From Paenibacillus xylanexedens (GTDB lineage: Bacteria; Bacillota; Bacilli; Paenibacillales; Paenibacillaceae), in NCBI RefSeq assembly GCF_007680605.1, contig NZ_VEIO01000009.1, positions 149,502 to 213,501 on the forward strand: a stretch of 64,000 bases of DNA, given 5' to 3'. Positions 34,751 to 43,951 of the stretch are shown one piece after another. Made by a program: the position numbers and the translations under genes. The notes beneath the pieces are model-generated. The model was not told where the DNA came from. It did not search any database and saw only the letters and a list, made by a program, of their open reading frames with translations. Each line of letters starts with the position of its first letter. Within the stretch, counting starts at the first letter, position 1.

Positions 34751-36088
34751 TTAAGCCAAATCGCTTGCAGGTTCTTGGGCCTCAGTACCACTCACACGCT
34801 CAAGCAGCACCTGCTTGATGTGATAGTTCTCGGCATCCACAACCGTCCAGACATAGTCGCCGTGTTCAACGGTATCTCCTTTTTCCACACCGACACCCTT
34901 CTGGTACTGAATCCATCCGGCAACCGTATCCATCTCTTCATTCCCCTCGAATACAATGCCGAATTGACGCTCCAGTTCATCCAGAAGTACACGGCCACTA
35001 ATCAAATACTGGTTTTCCCCGGTTTCCTGAATGTCCGCTACTTCATCCGCATCGAACTCATCCCGGATCTCGCCGACCAGCTCTTCTAGGATATCCTCCA
35101 TCGTAATGATTCCCGAAGTACCGCCGTACTCATCCACGACGACAGCCATATGAACACGTTCCTGCTGCATTTTGATCATCGCATCCTGAATGGAAGTGAC
35201 TTCCGATACGAACGGAATCTCACGCACGAATTCACTCAATTGATGTGCCCGGGTCGCAACCATGTCCGGCAAAATCTTCTTCACGTTCACAACACCGATA
35301 ATACGGTCTTTATCTCCATCCTCGATCACGGGATATCTGGAGTAGTTATGTTCATCCAATATAGGAATGATATCGTCATACGTCATATCCTGATTCAGTG
35401 TAATCAGTTCGGTACGCGGAACCATGATGTCTTTCGCATCACGTTCGTCGAACACAAAAACATTTTCCAAATAGGAAAGCTTGGTCTTGTTACTCTCATC
35501 GCCTTCATAGCTCTGGTTCATAATGATCTTAATCTCGTCCTCGGAATAGGCTTGATCATGCCCGGCAGGCTTTACACCGAATCCACGCAGGATTACACGC
35601 GATGCACCATTAAGTGCCCAGATGAACGGATACATGATTTTACCAAACCAGTACAGCGGCGGCGAGAGTAACAAGGTTAATTTTTCGGAAAATTGAATCG
35701 CCAACGTTTTGGGTGCCATCTCACCAACAACGACATGCAAAAACGTAACGAGTATAAAAGCTATCGCATAAGAAGCTATCGCCGAGGCCGAGGCAGGTAC
35801 ATCCAAATAGCTAAACACCGGATACAATAATCTCTCCACGGTCGGTTTACCCAACGCCCCGAGTCCCAGAGCCGTAACGGTAATCCCCAGCTGGCAGGCA
35901 GATAGATAATAATCCAGATCCGAGACGACCTTTTTGGCGAGCACTGCCTTTTTATTGCCTTCGGCAACCAGTTGATCCACCCTTGATGTACGAATCTTCA
36001 CAACAGCAAACTCCGACGCAACGAAAAATGCGGTCAGTACAATCAAGATGATAAGTAATGCGATATTCAATATGGTAATTATGTCCAA
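34751..36088 (-). CDS. CorC/HlyC family membrane protein, full-length
   Basis: 445 residues. It has a DUF21 membrane domain (TAFFVASEFAVVKIR, DYYLSACQLGITVTALGLG, FLHVVVGEMAPKTLAIQ), a CBS pair (about 205-335, MVPRTELITLNQDMTYDD) and a C-terminal CorC_HlyC domain (GENQYLISGRVLLDELERQFG, DTVAGWIQY). The family acts in divalent cation, mainly Mg2+, homeostasis. It is a close paralog of the downstream short-form gene, 47 nt away, so the pair is a tandem duplication in one operon. The start is TTG at 36086-36088. Confidence 0.9.
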   Translation of the reverse strand: MDIITILNIALLIILIVLTAFFVASEFAVVKIRTSRVDQLVAEGNKKAVLAKKVVSDLDYYLSACQLGITVTALGLGALGKPTVERLLYPVFSYLDVPASASAIASYAIAFILVTFLHVVVGEMAPKTLAIQFSEKLTLLLSPPLYWFGKIMYPFIWALNGASRVILRGFGVKPAGHDQAYSEDEIKIIMNQSYEGDESNKTKLSYLENVFVFDERDAKDIMVPRTELITLNQDMTYDDIIPILDEHNYSRYPVIEDGDKDRIIGVVNVKKILPDMVATRAHQLSEFVREIPFVSEVTSIQDAMIKMQQERVHMAVVVDEYGGTSGIITMEDILEELVGEIRDEFDADEVADIQETGENQYLISGRVLLDELERQFGIVFEGNEEMDTVAGWIQYQKGVGVEKGDTVEHGDYVWTVVDAENYHIKQVLLERVSGTEAQEPASDLA

Positions 36089-36119
36089 AGACTTCCCCGA
36101 TTCTCAGGGATTCACCTCC
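36086..36119 (-). promoter_or_regulatory. Shine-Dalgarno separated from TTG start by a 5-bp hairpin (paralog B)
   Basis: In transcript order: GGAGG, then UGAAU, then a stem CCCUG/CGGGG (including one U-G pair) with a 5-nt loop, then AAGUCU, then UUG. The 5-nt and 6-nt flanks match paralog A in length. The stem bases differ but still pair. Confidence 0.7.
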
Positions 36120-36834
36120 AAAGATAGTTACAGCGTAATGCATTAACGTTCATGCCGTTAACGGTTCATGCGCTGTTAAATGTGCGATGCCAAGAGCCAG
36201 TGACGAATAAAACGCTACTTAACATATATAAAAATCAGTTCGTGATCCATTCTGTATAAGTCATTCTGTGACCTTGTAAATCTAAAACAGGAATCCAAGA
36301 TGAAGTCAATAACGCCCATGACGTGTAGAAACGACTTCAATCAAAACGGGTTACCCCTCATGCTGTCCATTGTTCCTTGATCAACTCCATCTAGATTCTC
36401 CATTTGGACAATTTACAATATCGCCTACCCAATAGATATCCACCTCCCAACGTATCGATTCCTGTTTCCGAAAAGTATATCATGTTTTGCTCCAAACCAT
36501 CCAGTTGCACGTTATGGTTTGGCACAAGCTTGCAGTCTATTGTTCACAGAATAGTCTATATGTATGTTATCCTCTGGTATTTTAACCAGCGTGATCCTGC
36601 CAAACAGGTGAGTTTCCTATGATCTATGTGTCTTCCTTTTTCGTGGCTTCTTCCGTATCTGTGAATGAATCTTTCCACTTTATTAGAATAGTGCAGTTTA
36701 CTGAAATACTACCCGTTCCATTTGGCTATTAAACAGATTCAGATGTTCACTTTCGTAGCAGCTAAACGTTATTCTCGCGCAGGTTTGTAAAGGAATGTAA
36801 CCGTCTTTTTTACACATGATATATTTAAATACGC
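36120..36834. other. Long intergenic region upstream of the CorC/HlyC pair
   Basis: About 715 bp between the purine operon terminator and the CorC/HlyC leader. I see no gene. On the minus strand a strong GGGAGGTG (around 36440-36450) precedes a 13-codon TTG frame, and TGGAG precedes a 10-codon ATG frame. These could be leader peptides, but nothing else supports them. A TATACT-like -10 is near 36475. No known riboswitch is recognised, although the downstream genes suggest cation control. Confidence 0.35.
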
Positions 36835-36884
36835 GCAAAAAGCCCGCAGGATGCAAATACCTTGCGGTACCGATCCTACGGGCT
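36835..36884 (-). terminator. Intrinsic terminator of the purine operon
   Basis: AGCCCGCAGGAT (36841-36852) and ATCCTACGGGCT (36873-36884) form a 12-bp stem with one mismatch. On the minus strand TTTTTGCG follows. It is 11 nt after the purD stop. Confidence 0.85.
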
Positions 36885-36895
36885 GATTTTAATTC

Positions 36896-38161
36896 TTACA
36901 CCAAGGCTTTGGCTGCAATGTCGGAGCGTTGATGTTTGCCTTCAAATTGAATGTGCTCTGCCTGAGCATACGCTTTGGCTCTTGCTTCTGCAATGTCAGT
37001 ACCTAGGCCTACAACACCGAGAATACGTCCGCCGTTTGTCACCCATTCCCCAGCTTCATTACGCGCTGTTCCCGCATGGAACACAACAGCCTCTCGGGCT
37101 TGATCCAGTCCCTCAATCACAACACCTTTGGCATAAGGGCCCGGATATCCGCCTGAAGCAAGCACGACACATACAGCGGCTTCTTCGCTCCATTCAATCT
37201 CCAGATCAGCCAGCTTACCATGAACGGTTGCCCAGAAAATGTCGAGCAGATCCGTTTTCAAACGTGGTAGCACCACCTGTGTTTCTGGGTCTCCAAAACG
37301 TGCGTTGAACTCGATTGTTTTGGGTTTGCCATCCGGGGAGATCATCAAACCCGCGAACAATACCCCACGGAATGGACGGCCCTCTGATACCATTGCTTTC
37401 GCTGTTGGTTTGATGATAGTTTCAATCGCTTCTTCAATGATAGAAGTTGGAATATGTGGAAGCGGCGAGTATGTACCCATGCCGCCCGTATTAGGTCCTT
37501 GATCATTGTCGAACACAGGTTTGTGATCCTGCGCAGCAGCCATCGGACGAACCGTCTCACCATCGACAAAGGCCAGGATCGACATTTCCTGTCCTGCAAG
37601 GAATTCTTCGATAATGACTTTGGCTCCTGCTTCACCAAACACCTTATCGACCATAATGCTGCGAAGGGCCTGATTCGCCTCTTCACGGGAGTATGCAACG
37701 GTGACCCCTTTACCTGCAGCGAGTCCGTCCGCTTTAATGACAATCGGAATCGCTTGCTCATCCAGATAGGTTTGAGCCTGCTCGTAGTTGTCGAACTTCT
37801 CATATGCAGCCGTAGGGATATTGTATTTGTGTAGCAGATCCTTCATAAATGTTTTGCTGCCTTCGATTTCCGCTGCATTACGACGCGGACCGAAGACCGG
37901 AATGCCTGTCGAGTCAAATGCGTCTACAATGCCGTCTGCCAGCGGGTCATCCGGTCCAATGACGACGAGGTCTACTTTTAGTTCAACTGCCAGAGCTTTG
38001 AGTTTATCAAATTCATGTACCGCAATCGGGTGACACTCCGCCAGCTGTGCAATGCCCGCATTCCCGGGTGCGCAATGAATTTTGCCTGCCTTTGGACTTT
38101 TTGCGAGTGCCCAGATAATTGCATGTTCGCGGCCGCCGCCGCCGACTACCAAAATATCCAT
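36896..38161 (-). CDS. purD: Phosphoribosylamine-glycine ligase PurD
   Basis: About 421 residues, ATP-grasp fold. The N-terminus MDILVVGGGGREHA is diagnostic. Further motifs are GPDDPLADGIVD, IVIKADGLAAGKGVTVA, GPNTGGMGTYSP and the metal-binding EFNARFGDPE. It makes GAR from phosphoribosylamine and glycine. The ATG at 38159-38161 follows GGAGGGG. It is the last gene of the purine operon. Confidence 0.96.
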   Translation of the reverse strand: MDILVVGGGGREHAIIWALAKSPKAGKIHCAPGNAGIAQLAECHPIAVHEFDKLKALAVELKVDLVVIGPDDPLADGIVDAFDSTGIPVFGPRRNAAEIEGSKTFMKDLLHKYNIPTAAYEKFDNYEQAQTYLDEQAIPIVIKADGLAAGKGVTVAYSREEANQALRSIMVDKVFGEAGAKVIIEEFLAGQEMSILAFVDGETVRPMAAAQDHKPVFDNDQGPNTGGMGTYSPLPHIPTSIIEEAIETIIKPTAKAMVSEGRPFRGVLFAGLMISPDGKPKTIEFNARFGDPETQVVLPRLKTDLLDIFWATVHGKLADLEIEWSEEAAVCVVLASGGYPGPYAKGVVIEGLDQAREAVVFHAGTARNEAGEWVTNGGRILGVVGLGTDIAEARAKAYAQAEHIQFEGKHQRSDIAAKALV

Positions 38162-38325
38162 TCGTCTGTTCCCCTCCACGCTTTACTGGATTGTAATGTT
38201 CCTACTCTTCAAACACATGAAGTGCACTATTTTAAATTGATCTATTTCCTGAAAAAAGGAGTGCCCCGTACGTCATCAGCATGACAGGTGACACCCCTTT
38301 ATAACACTTGCCACTTTTGTTTGAT

Positions 38326-38362
38326 GAAGAGTTAAAGACCTCTGTTCGGTCTTTAACTCTTC
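38326..38362. other. Perfect 15-bp hairpin between purH and purD
   Basis: GAAGAGTTAAAGACC (38326-38340) and GGTCTTTAACTCTTC (38348-38362) flank a 7-nt loop. No T-run follows on the minus strand, so it is not a classic terminator. A second, weaker inverted repeat (AAAGGAGTG to CACCCCTTT) is just downstream in the same intercistronic gap. It may stabilise or process the message. Confidence 0.7.
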
Positions 38363-38381
38363 AACCTGCTTATTACTTGTC

Positions 38382-39929
38382 CTAGTGTTTAAAATGACGT
38401 ACGCCTGTGAATACCATGGCGATGCCGTATTCATTGGCTACTTTGATGGACTCTTCGTCTTTGATCGAGCCGCCTGGCTGAATGACTGCTGTAATACCAG
38501 CTTTTGCTGCCAACTCAAGTGTATCACCCATCGGGAAGAATGCATCGGAAGCAAGAATAGCACCTTTTGCCTGCTCACCGGCTTGCTCAATTGCAATTTT
38601 GGCAGCACCGACACGGTTCATTTGTCCCGCACCTACACCTACCGTCATGTCGTTCGCAGCAAGTACAATCGCGTTGGATTTCACGTGTTTAACCACTTTC
38701 CAGCCAAACAAAAGTTGCTTCATTTCTTCATCAGAAGGTGCACGATCGGTTACCACATTAAGTTCACTCGCTTCAATGGAGTGTACGTCCGATTGTTGTA
38801 CGATCATGCCGCCGTCAATCGACGTCACCACGAATTGGCTTTCACGGTTACGAGCCGCACTCAGCTCGCCCGTTTTGAGCAAACGAATGTTTTTCTTTTT
38901 CGTCAGGATATCCAGTGCTTCTTGGGTAAAGTCAGGTGCAAGTACGATTTCCAGGAAAATCTCGCTAAGCTTGTTCGCCGTATCGCTGTCGATAATGCGG
39001 TTTGCCGCCACGATACCGCCAAAAATCGATGTTGGGTCAGCAGCATAGGCTTTGCTATAGGCTTCATAGATGCTTTCGCCAATACCTACACCACAAGGAT
39101 TCATATGTTTCACGGCAACGACTGCTGGCTCTTCAAATTCTTTAACGATCTGCAGTGCTGCGTTGGCATCGTTGATATTGTTGTAGGACAACTCTTTACC
39201 GTGTAGTTGCTCGGCTGTAGTCAATGTATCCTGTGCAGCGAGTGGTTTGCGGTAGAATGCAGCTTGTTGGTGTGGATTTTCGCCGTAGCGCAAATCCTGG
39301 AGTTTTTCGTAAGTAACGGTCAGACGCTCTGGTAGCGGATCGCCATTAACGTTGGAAAGATAATCGGAGATGAGTGCATCGTAAGCCGCCGTATGGCGGA
39401 ACACTTTTGCCGCAAGCCGTTTGCGAGTTTCCAGCGTTGTATCTCCGCCGCTACGAACTTCCTCCAGCACTTGGCTGTAGTCGGCCGCATCAACAACAAC
39501 GCTAACAAAAGCATGGTTTTTAGCCGCAGAACGCAGCATCGTTGGCCCACCGATATCGATGTTTTCAATCGCATCTTCATAGGCTACATCCGGTTTAGCG
39601 ATGGTTTCCTGGAAAGGATACAGATTTACAACGACCAGATCGATGTAACCGAGACCAAGCTCTTGCATTTGGCGTGTATGCTCTTCGTTATCACGAACAG
39701 CGAGCAAACCGCTGTGAACTGCCGGATGCAATGTTTTGACACGTCCGTCCATAATTTCAGGGAATCCGGTTACGTCCGAAATTCCGATGACAGGTACGCC
39801 TTCCTTCGACAGCAGGCTGCTTGTACCTCCTGTCGAAATAATCTCCACACCCATTTGCGACAGCTCGCGGCAAAAGTCCACGATGCCTGTTTTATCCGAT
39901 ACGCTGACCAGCGCTCTTTTGATACTCAC
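38382..39929 (-). CDS. purH: Bifunctional AICAR transformylase / IMP cyclohydrolase PurH
   Basis: About 515 residues. The N-terminal IMP cyclohydrolase (MGS-like) domain has IKRALVSVSDKTGIVDF, STGGTSSLL and TLHPAVHSGLLA. The AICAR formyltransferase domain follows with LRYGENPHQQAAFY, KHMNPCGVG and the C-terminal SDAFFPMGDTLELAAKAGI. It catalyses the last two steps to IMP. The frame extends 53 codons upstream, but the GTG at 39927-39929 has AAAGGAGGAG ahead and begins the conserved sequence. Confidence 0.96.
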   Translation of the reverse strand: MSIKRALVSVSDKTGIVDFCRELSQMGVEIISTGGTSSLLSKEGVPVIGISDVTGFPEIMDGRVKTLHPAVHSGLLAVRDNEEHTRQMQELGLGYIDLVVVNLYPFQETIAKPDVAYEDAIENIDIGGPTMLRSAAKNHAFVSVVVDAADYSQVLEEVRSGGDTTLETRKRLAAKVFRHTAAYDALISDYLSNVNGDPLPERLTVTYEKLQDLRYGENPHQQAAFYRKPLAAQDTLTTAEQLHGKELSYNNINDANAALQIVKEFEEPAVVAVKHMNPCGVGIGESIYEAYSKAYAADPTSIFGGIVAANRIIDSDTANKLSEIFLEIVLAPDFTQEALDILTKKKNIRLLKTGELSAARNRESQFVVTSIDGGMIVQQSDVHSIEASELNVVTDRAPSDEEMKQLLFGWKVVKHVKSNAIVLAANDMTVGVGAGQMNRVGAAKIAIEQAGEQAKGAILASDAFFPMGDTLELAAKAGITAVIQPGGSIKDEESIKVANEYGIAMVFTGVRHFKH

Positions 39930-40058
39930 AATATGCTCCTCCTTTATTATCCCATAAGCTTCGCGTTTCCTGACGAAACACTGCTGATTTATTTCCCGAG
40001 AAATATCACAATATGCGTACCAATTTTCGACTTCTGTTATATAAGTTGAACCAGGGTG

Positions 40059-40258
40059 TTTACACCGGACACTACGATGGCAGAACAACCTTGAGAGTAG
40101 CTGTTATCCCCAGATTTTTTGAATCCCTTTTCTCAAGGAAAAAATCAAGTAATAAGCTTATGCTTCCGATGCAGCTTTCTTTCAGAAAGCTTTCAGCCGA
40201 ACGCTTCGCTTCTCCAGCTTATTTCTGTTCTCTCCGTTCATGTGTGGAAAAAATCTCA
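40059..40258 (+). repeat. Dispersed palindromic element, purH-purN gap
   Basis: It starts TTTACACCGGACAC and contains CTGTTATCCCCAGATTTTTT. A palindrome GATTTTTT/AAAAAATC closes at 40113-40146, and the right arm has CGAACGCTTCGCTTCTCCAG. A 40-bp insert with its own palindrome (AGCTTTCT, 3 nt, AGAAAGCT) splits the AATAAG/GCCGAACGC junction compared with the copy at 49338-49480. It fills the 336-bp purH-purN gap. Confidence 0.7.
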
Positions 40259-40265
40259 ACTTATA

Positions 40266-40883
40266 TCAAACCGGTTTGTTCACGGTGACGTAGCGTCCGT
40301 TTAATTGGACCAGACCTTGCGCGAACCAGGATACCACTTCAGGATATAACTGCTGTTCGGCTGCATGAATAGCTTGGCTAATCGTTTCCGCCGTATCCCC
40401 TGGCTGAACTGGCACAGGATGCTGGGCAATGATTGGCCCCGTATCCATGCCGCCGTCCACAAAATGAACGGTTACACCTGTCACTTTCACACCATAATCA
40501 AGTGCTTGTCCAATTGCATCTTTGCCGGCAAAGGCCGGGAGTAGCGATGGATGAATGTTGATCAGTCGACCCGCGTAACGCTCCACCATCACTGAGGTTA
40601 GAAGTCTCATATAACCTGCTAACACAACCAGATCAATCTGTTTGGATTCAAGCACTTCGATAATTTCTGCCTCGTATGCTTCACGCGAATCATACGCTTT
40701 GGGCGTAAACAGATGGCAGTCTACCCCTGCATCCTGTGCGCGCTGCACAACGCGTGCAGCAGGTTTATCACAGACGAGTAATTCCACCGATGCACCCAAA
40801 TGACCATTCCGTGCCGCATCAACCAGAGACTGAAAGTTGCTTCCGGTCCCTGAGGCAAATACAGCAATACGGTAGTTCGTCAT
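40266..40883 (-). CDS. purN: Phosphoribosylglycinamide formyltransferase PurN
   Basis: 205 residues, N10-formyl-THF dependent. Motifs are IAVFASGTGSNFQSLVDA (substrate phosphate loop), LAGYMRLL, NIHPSLLPAFAGKDAIGQAL (catalytic Asn-His) and VHFVDGGMDTGPIIAQ with the catalytic Asp. It formylates GAR. The ATG overlaps the purM stop by one base (TAATG). Confidence 0.96.
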   Translation of the reverse strand: MTNYRIAVFASGTGSNFQSLVDAARNGHLGASVELLVCDKPAARVVQRAQDAGVDCHLFTPKAYDSREAYEAEIIEVLESKQIDLVVLAGYMRLLTSVMVERYAGRLINIHPSLLPAFAGKDAIGQALDYGVKVTGVTVHFVDGGMDTGPIIAQHPVPVQPGDTAETISQAIHAAEQQLYPEVVSWFAQGLVQLNGRYVTVNKPV

Positions 40884-41923
40884 TAAACATCCGCTCCCGT
40901 GAAGGTTACTCGCGCATCTCCTTCAGTTACACGGCCGATGATGTACGCTTCTTCACCAGATGCTTTCAGTTGCTCCAATGCTTTTGTTGCATCCGCTTCG
41001 TTCACAACCAAGACAAGTCCGATCCCCATGTTAAACGTCGTGAACATATCACGGTTCGATACATCGCCTTTTTGCTGTAAAAGATTAAAGATTGGCAAGA
41101 CCGGCCATGAACCATAATCGATATCTACGTTCACGTCGCTTGGTAACATACGCGGTATATTTTCAATAAATCCACCGCCCGTGATGTGCGCCATCCCTTT
41201 AACTTTGACATTCTCCAGCAGGGACAGTAATGGTTTTACATAAATTTTCGTTGGCTCCAGCAAGGCATCGCCCAGTTTGCCACCCAGCTCCGTCACTTCG
41301 GAATGCAAATCCAGGCCAGCTTCTTCAAGCAACAATCTGCGAACCAGAGAAAATCCGTTGCTATGCACGCCGCTGGAAGCGAGGCCGATCACCGTATCTC
41401 CAGGTGCGATAGTTGTGCCATTGATGATTTTTGCTTTATCCACGATACCCACGGTGAAACCTGCGATATCATACTCACCTTCACTGTACATTCCCGGCAT
41501 CTCAGCCGTTTCACCGCCGATGAGCGCGCAGCCGGACTGATGACAGCCTTCCGCGATACCCGCAACGATCGCCTCAATCTTCTCCGGGATAACCTTATCG
41601 CAAGCGAGGTAGTCCAGGAAAAAGAGCGGCTCCGCTCCTTGAACAACGATATCATTGACACACATGGCTACTGCGTCGATACCAATCGTGTCATGACGGT
41701 CCATCGCAAATGCGATTTTCAGCTTGGTTCCCACACCATCTGTACCGGAAACCAGAACCGGCTCATCATATTTATCTTTGTTCAATCCGAACAGGGCACC
41801 AAATCCGCCCAAATCCGTCATCACTTCCGGACGGAAGGTACGCTTTACGTGTTTTTTCATCCGTTCAACCGCTTCATTCCCTGCCGCGATATCGACGCCG
41901 GCCTTTTTATATGCTTCGGACAC
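40883..41923 (-). CDS. purM: Phosphoribosylformylglycinamidine cyclo-ligase PurM
   Basis: About 346 residues, AIR synthetase fold. Motifs are SEAYKKAGVDIAAGNEAVERMK, SGTDGVGTKLKIA, GGETAEMPGMY and GLASSGVHSNGFSLVR. It closes the imidazole ring to form AIR. Two GTG starts are possible three codons apart. The inner one (41921-41923) is better spaced from AAGGG. Confidence 0.95.
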   Translation of the reverse strand: MSEAYKKAGVDIAAGNEAVERMKKHVKRTFRPEVMTDLGGFGALFGLNKDKYDEPVLVSGTDGVGTKLKIAFAMDRHDTIGIDAVAMCVNDIVVQGAEPLFFLDYLACDKVIPEKIEAIVAGIAEGCHQSGCALIGGETAEMPGMYSEGEYDIAGFTVGIVDKAKIINGTTIAPGDTVIGLASSGVHSNGFSLVRRLLLEEAGLDLHSEVTELGGKLGDALLEPTKIYVKPLLSLLENVKVKGMAHITGGGFIENIPRMLPSDVNVDIDYGSWPVLPIFNLLQQKGDVSNRDMFTTFNMGIGLVLVVNEADATKALEQLKASGEEAYIIGRVTEGDARVTFTGADV

Positions 41924-41965
41924 AACCCTCACACCCTTCGTATCTTGTATAAATCGAGCTGAAAA

Positions 41966-41999
41966 TATTTACACCGCACACTCCGATGACAGAATAACC
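41966..41999 (+). repeat. Fragment of the dispersed palindromic element upstream of purM
   Basis: The 34 bp beginning TTTACACCGCACACTCCGAT match the left end of the element at 40059, with about 26 of 32 positions identical. The rest of the element is absent. Confidence 0.55.
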
Positions 42000-42017
42000 T
42001 ATGAAAAGTCTAACTCA

Positions 42018-42461
42018 TTAATTGTTGTTGCTCATCTCTAAGAGATGATTCTGTACCAACTCAAATCCAGCTACACCCATTGTAATGTACTGACTGTACT
42101 CTTCCGGTGGAACCATTCGAATGAATTCGTCACCGTTGTATACCCCACCGGCACACTGGAATACTTGCAGTTCTTTTTTCGCCGGAGTCAGCGGGATGTT
42201 ACCAACAATGCTCCATGTGCCATCCTTCAGCAGCTTGGGTGACGTGAAGATCACGTTGCTAGTACGTTTACCATACTTATAGACAAGGAATTCGCCGTCT
42301 TCCAAACTTACGGTTTCGTCACGCTGAATGCTCATCACGCCGAACGAAAATGCCTTTTTGAAGCGGTCTCTCAGTGCACATATCACCTGACACACGGCAA
42401 ACCGTCCATCATGCATTGGAATCAAAAAAATATCGCCCTCATTATAGCTTTTTCTGCCCAT
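42018..42461 (-). CDS. Imm26-like protein inside the purine operon
   Basis: 147 residues. The N-terminal segment (YNEGDIFLIPMHDGRFAVCQV) and the GVAGFELVQNH end match the general look of Imm26 family proteins, which are predicted antitoxins of polymorphic toxin systems. This is a by-eye family resemblance. It is encoded in line between purF and purM. TTAGGAGGTAG, overlapping the purF stop, gives it a very strong ribosome binding site. There is no toxin-like gene around it. Imm26-like genes also occur as orphans, so an immunity role is not implied. Confidence 0.55.
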   Translation of the reverse strand: MGRKSYNEGDIFLIPMHDGRFAVCQVICALRDRFKKAFSFGVMSIQRDETVSLEDGEFLVYKYGKRTSNVIFTSPKLLKDGTWSIVGNIPLTPAKKELQVFQCAGGVYNGDEFIRMVPPEEYSQYITMGVAGFELVQNHLLEMSNNN

Positions 42462-42472
42462 AAGCCTACCTC

Positions 42473-43951
42473 CTAACAGCTGCAGCCAAACTTCTCTTCA
42501 CCGTCGAAGTCAAGACGCGTCGGATAGTCATTATCGAAGCATGCCAGGCATAGTCCGCCCTTGTAGTCATCCTGATTGTCCCCTTGAATCGAAGAAATCA
42601 GTCCATCCGGGCTGAGGAACGCCAGGGAGTCCGCATTGATCTCGCGGCAAATCTCTTCAACCGACAGAGAGGAAGCAATCAATTCACGGCTATCCGGTGT
42701 ATCAATACCATAGAAGCACGGATTCTTGAATGGCGGCGAAGTAATCCGCACATGCACTTCCGTTGCCCCTGCGTCACGCAGCATATTCACAATCCGGCGG
42801 GATGTTGTCCCACGTACGATCGAGTCATCGATCATCACTACACGTTTGCCTTCCACGACACGGCGCACGGCGCTGAGCTTCATCTTCACGCCCTGCTCAC
42901 GCAACTCCTGGCTTGGCTGGATAAATGTACGTCCGGTGTATTTATTTTTGATCATGCCCATCTCATATGGAATACCGGTCTGTTCAGCGTATCCAATCGC
43001 CGCCGAGATGCTGGAATCTGGTACCCCCGTAACCAAGTCCGCATCCACAAACGATTCAATGGCCATCCGGCTGCCCATGCGTTTCCGCGCAGCATGCTGG
43101 TTCGCTCCGTTCATATCACTATCAGGTCGAGCAAAATAAATATATTCCATCGCACAGAGCGCCTTGCGGTGTTTATGATGATCAAAACGATCCTCATGCA
43201 AGCCATCTGCATCCAGCACAAGCAGTTCCCCTGGCTCAATATCGCGAATCAGCTCTGCGCCGATGGTTTCAAGTGCACAAGTTTCAGACGCGAACAGGTA
43301 TGCATCCCCAAGCTTACCCATCGTCAGTGGACGAAGTCCATGCGGGTCAGAAGCAACCAGTAGCTTATCATTTGTCATGATCAGAAAGGCATAACCACCG
43401 ACAATACGCTGGAATGCGTCCTTTGCCGCCTCTACAAGACCTTTCGAAGAACGTGCAATCAAGTGAGCAATAACTTCAGTGTCACTCGTCGTCTGAAAAA
43501 TAGAACCGCTCTGCTCCAGCTCACGCCGGATCGTTGGTGCATTTACGATGTTGCCGTTCGTTGCAACGGCCAAGTCACCATCGCGATATTTAAAAACCAG
43601 CGGCTGTGCATTCGTCAGCTTGCTATCCCCACTCGTGGAATAACGTACGTGGCCTATGCTGATATCACCTGTCAGTGTCTGCATCAGGTCTTTAGTGAAC
43701 ACTTCTTTCACCAGTCCCATACCGCGGTGATAGTTAAATTGTGTGCCGTCGCTTACACACATACCTGCACTTTCTTCCCCGCGATGCTGCAGTGCATGCA
43801 GACCGTAGTAGGAAAGGGAAGCCGCATCAGGGTGCCGATACACCCCGAATACGCCGCATTCTTCCTTTAATTTGTCGAGTCCTTCCTTGCCGGACCCTTC
43901 GTTATAATAATCGCCTGTCCACAACGGTTCCGTCATCAGTTCATGAGACAT
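42473..43951 (-). CDS. purF: Amidophosphoribosyltransferase PurF
   Basis: 492 residues. An N-terminal propeptide of 31 residues precedes the nucleophilic Cys32 (EECGVFGVYRHPDA). The Ntn-type glutaminase domain (YGLHALQHRGEESAGM, GHVRYSTSGDS) is followed by a phosphoribosyltransferase domain with VVMIDDSIVRGTTSRRIV. C-terminal cysteines (CLACFDNDYP, GCSC) fit the 4Fe-4S ligands of Bacillus-type PurF. It catalyses the first committed step of purine synthesis. GGGAGGATG precedes the ATG, which overlaps purL by 16 nt. Confidence 0.96.
   Translation of the reverse strand: MSHELMTEPLWTGDYYNEGSGKEGLDKLKEECGVFGVYRHPDAASLSYYGLHALQHRGEESAGMCVSDGTQFNYHRGMGLVKEVFTKDLMQTLTGDISIGHVRYSTSGDSKLTNAQPLVFKYRDGDLAVATNGNIVNAPTIRRELEQSGSIFQTTSDTEVIAHLIARSSKGLVEAAKDAFQRIVGGYAFLIMTNDKLLVASDPHGLRPLTMGKLGDAYLFASETCALETIGAELIRDIEPGELLVLDADGLHEDRFDHHKHRKALCAMEYIYFARPDSDMNGANQHAARKRMGSRMAIESFVDADLVTGVPDSSISAAIGYAEQTGIPYEMGMIKNKYTGRTFIQPSQELREQGVKMKLSAVRRVVEGKRVVMIDDSIVRGTTSRRIVNMLRDAGATEVHVRITSPPFKNPCFYGIDTPDSRELIASSLSVEEICREINADSLAFLSPDGLISSIQGDNQDDYKGGLCLACFDNDYPTRLDFDGEEKFGCSC

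Noticed and set aside
36404..36622. 72-codon plus-strand frame in the long gap upstream of the CorC/HlyC pair
   Set aside because: No ribosome binding site, Cys/Tyr-rich composition, no family resemblance.
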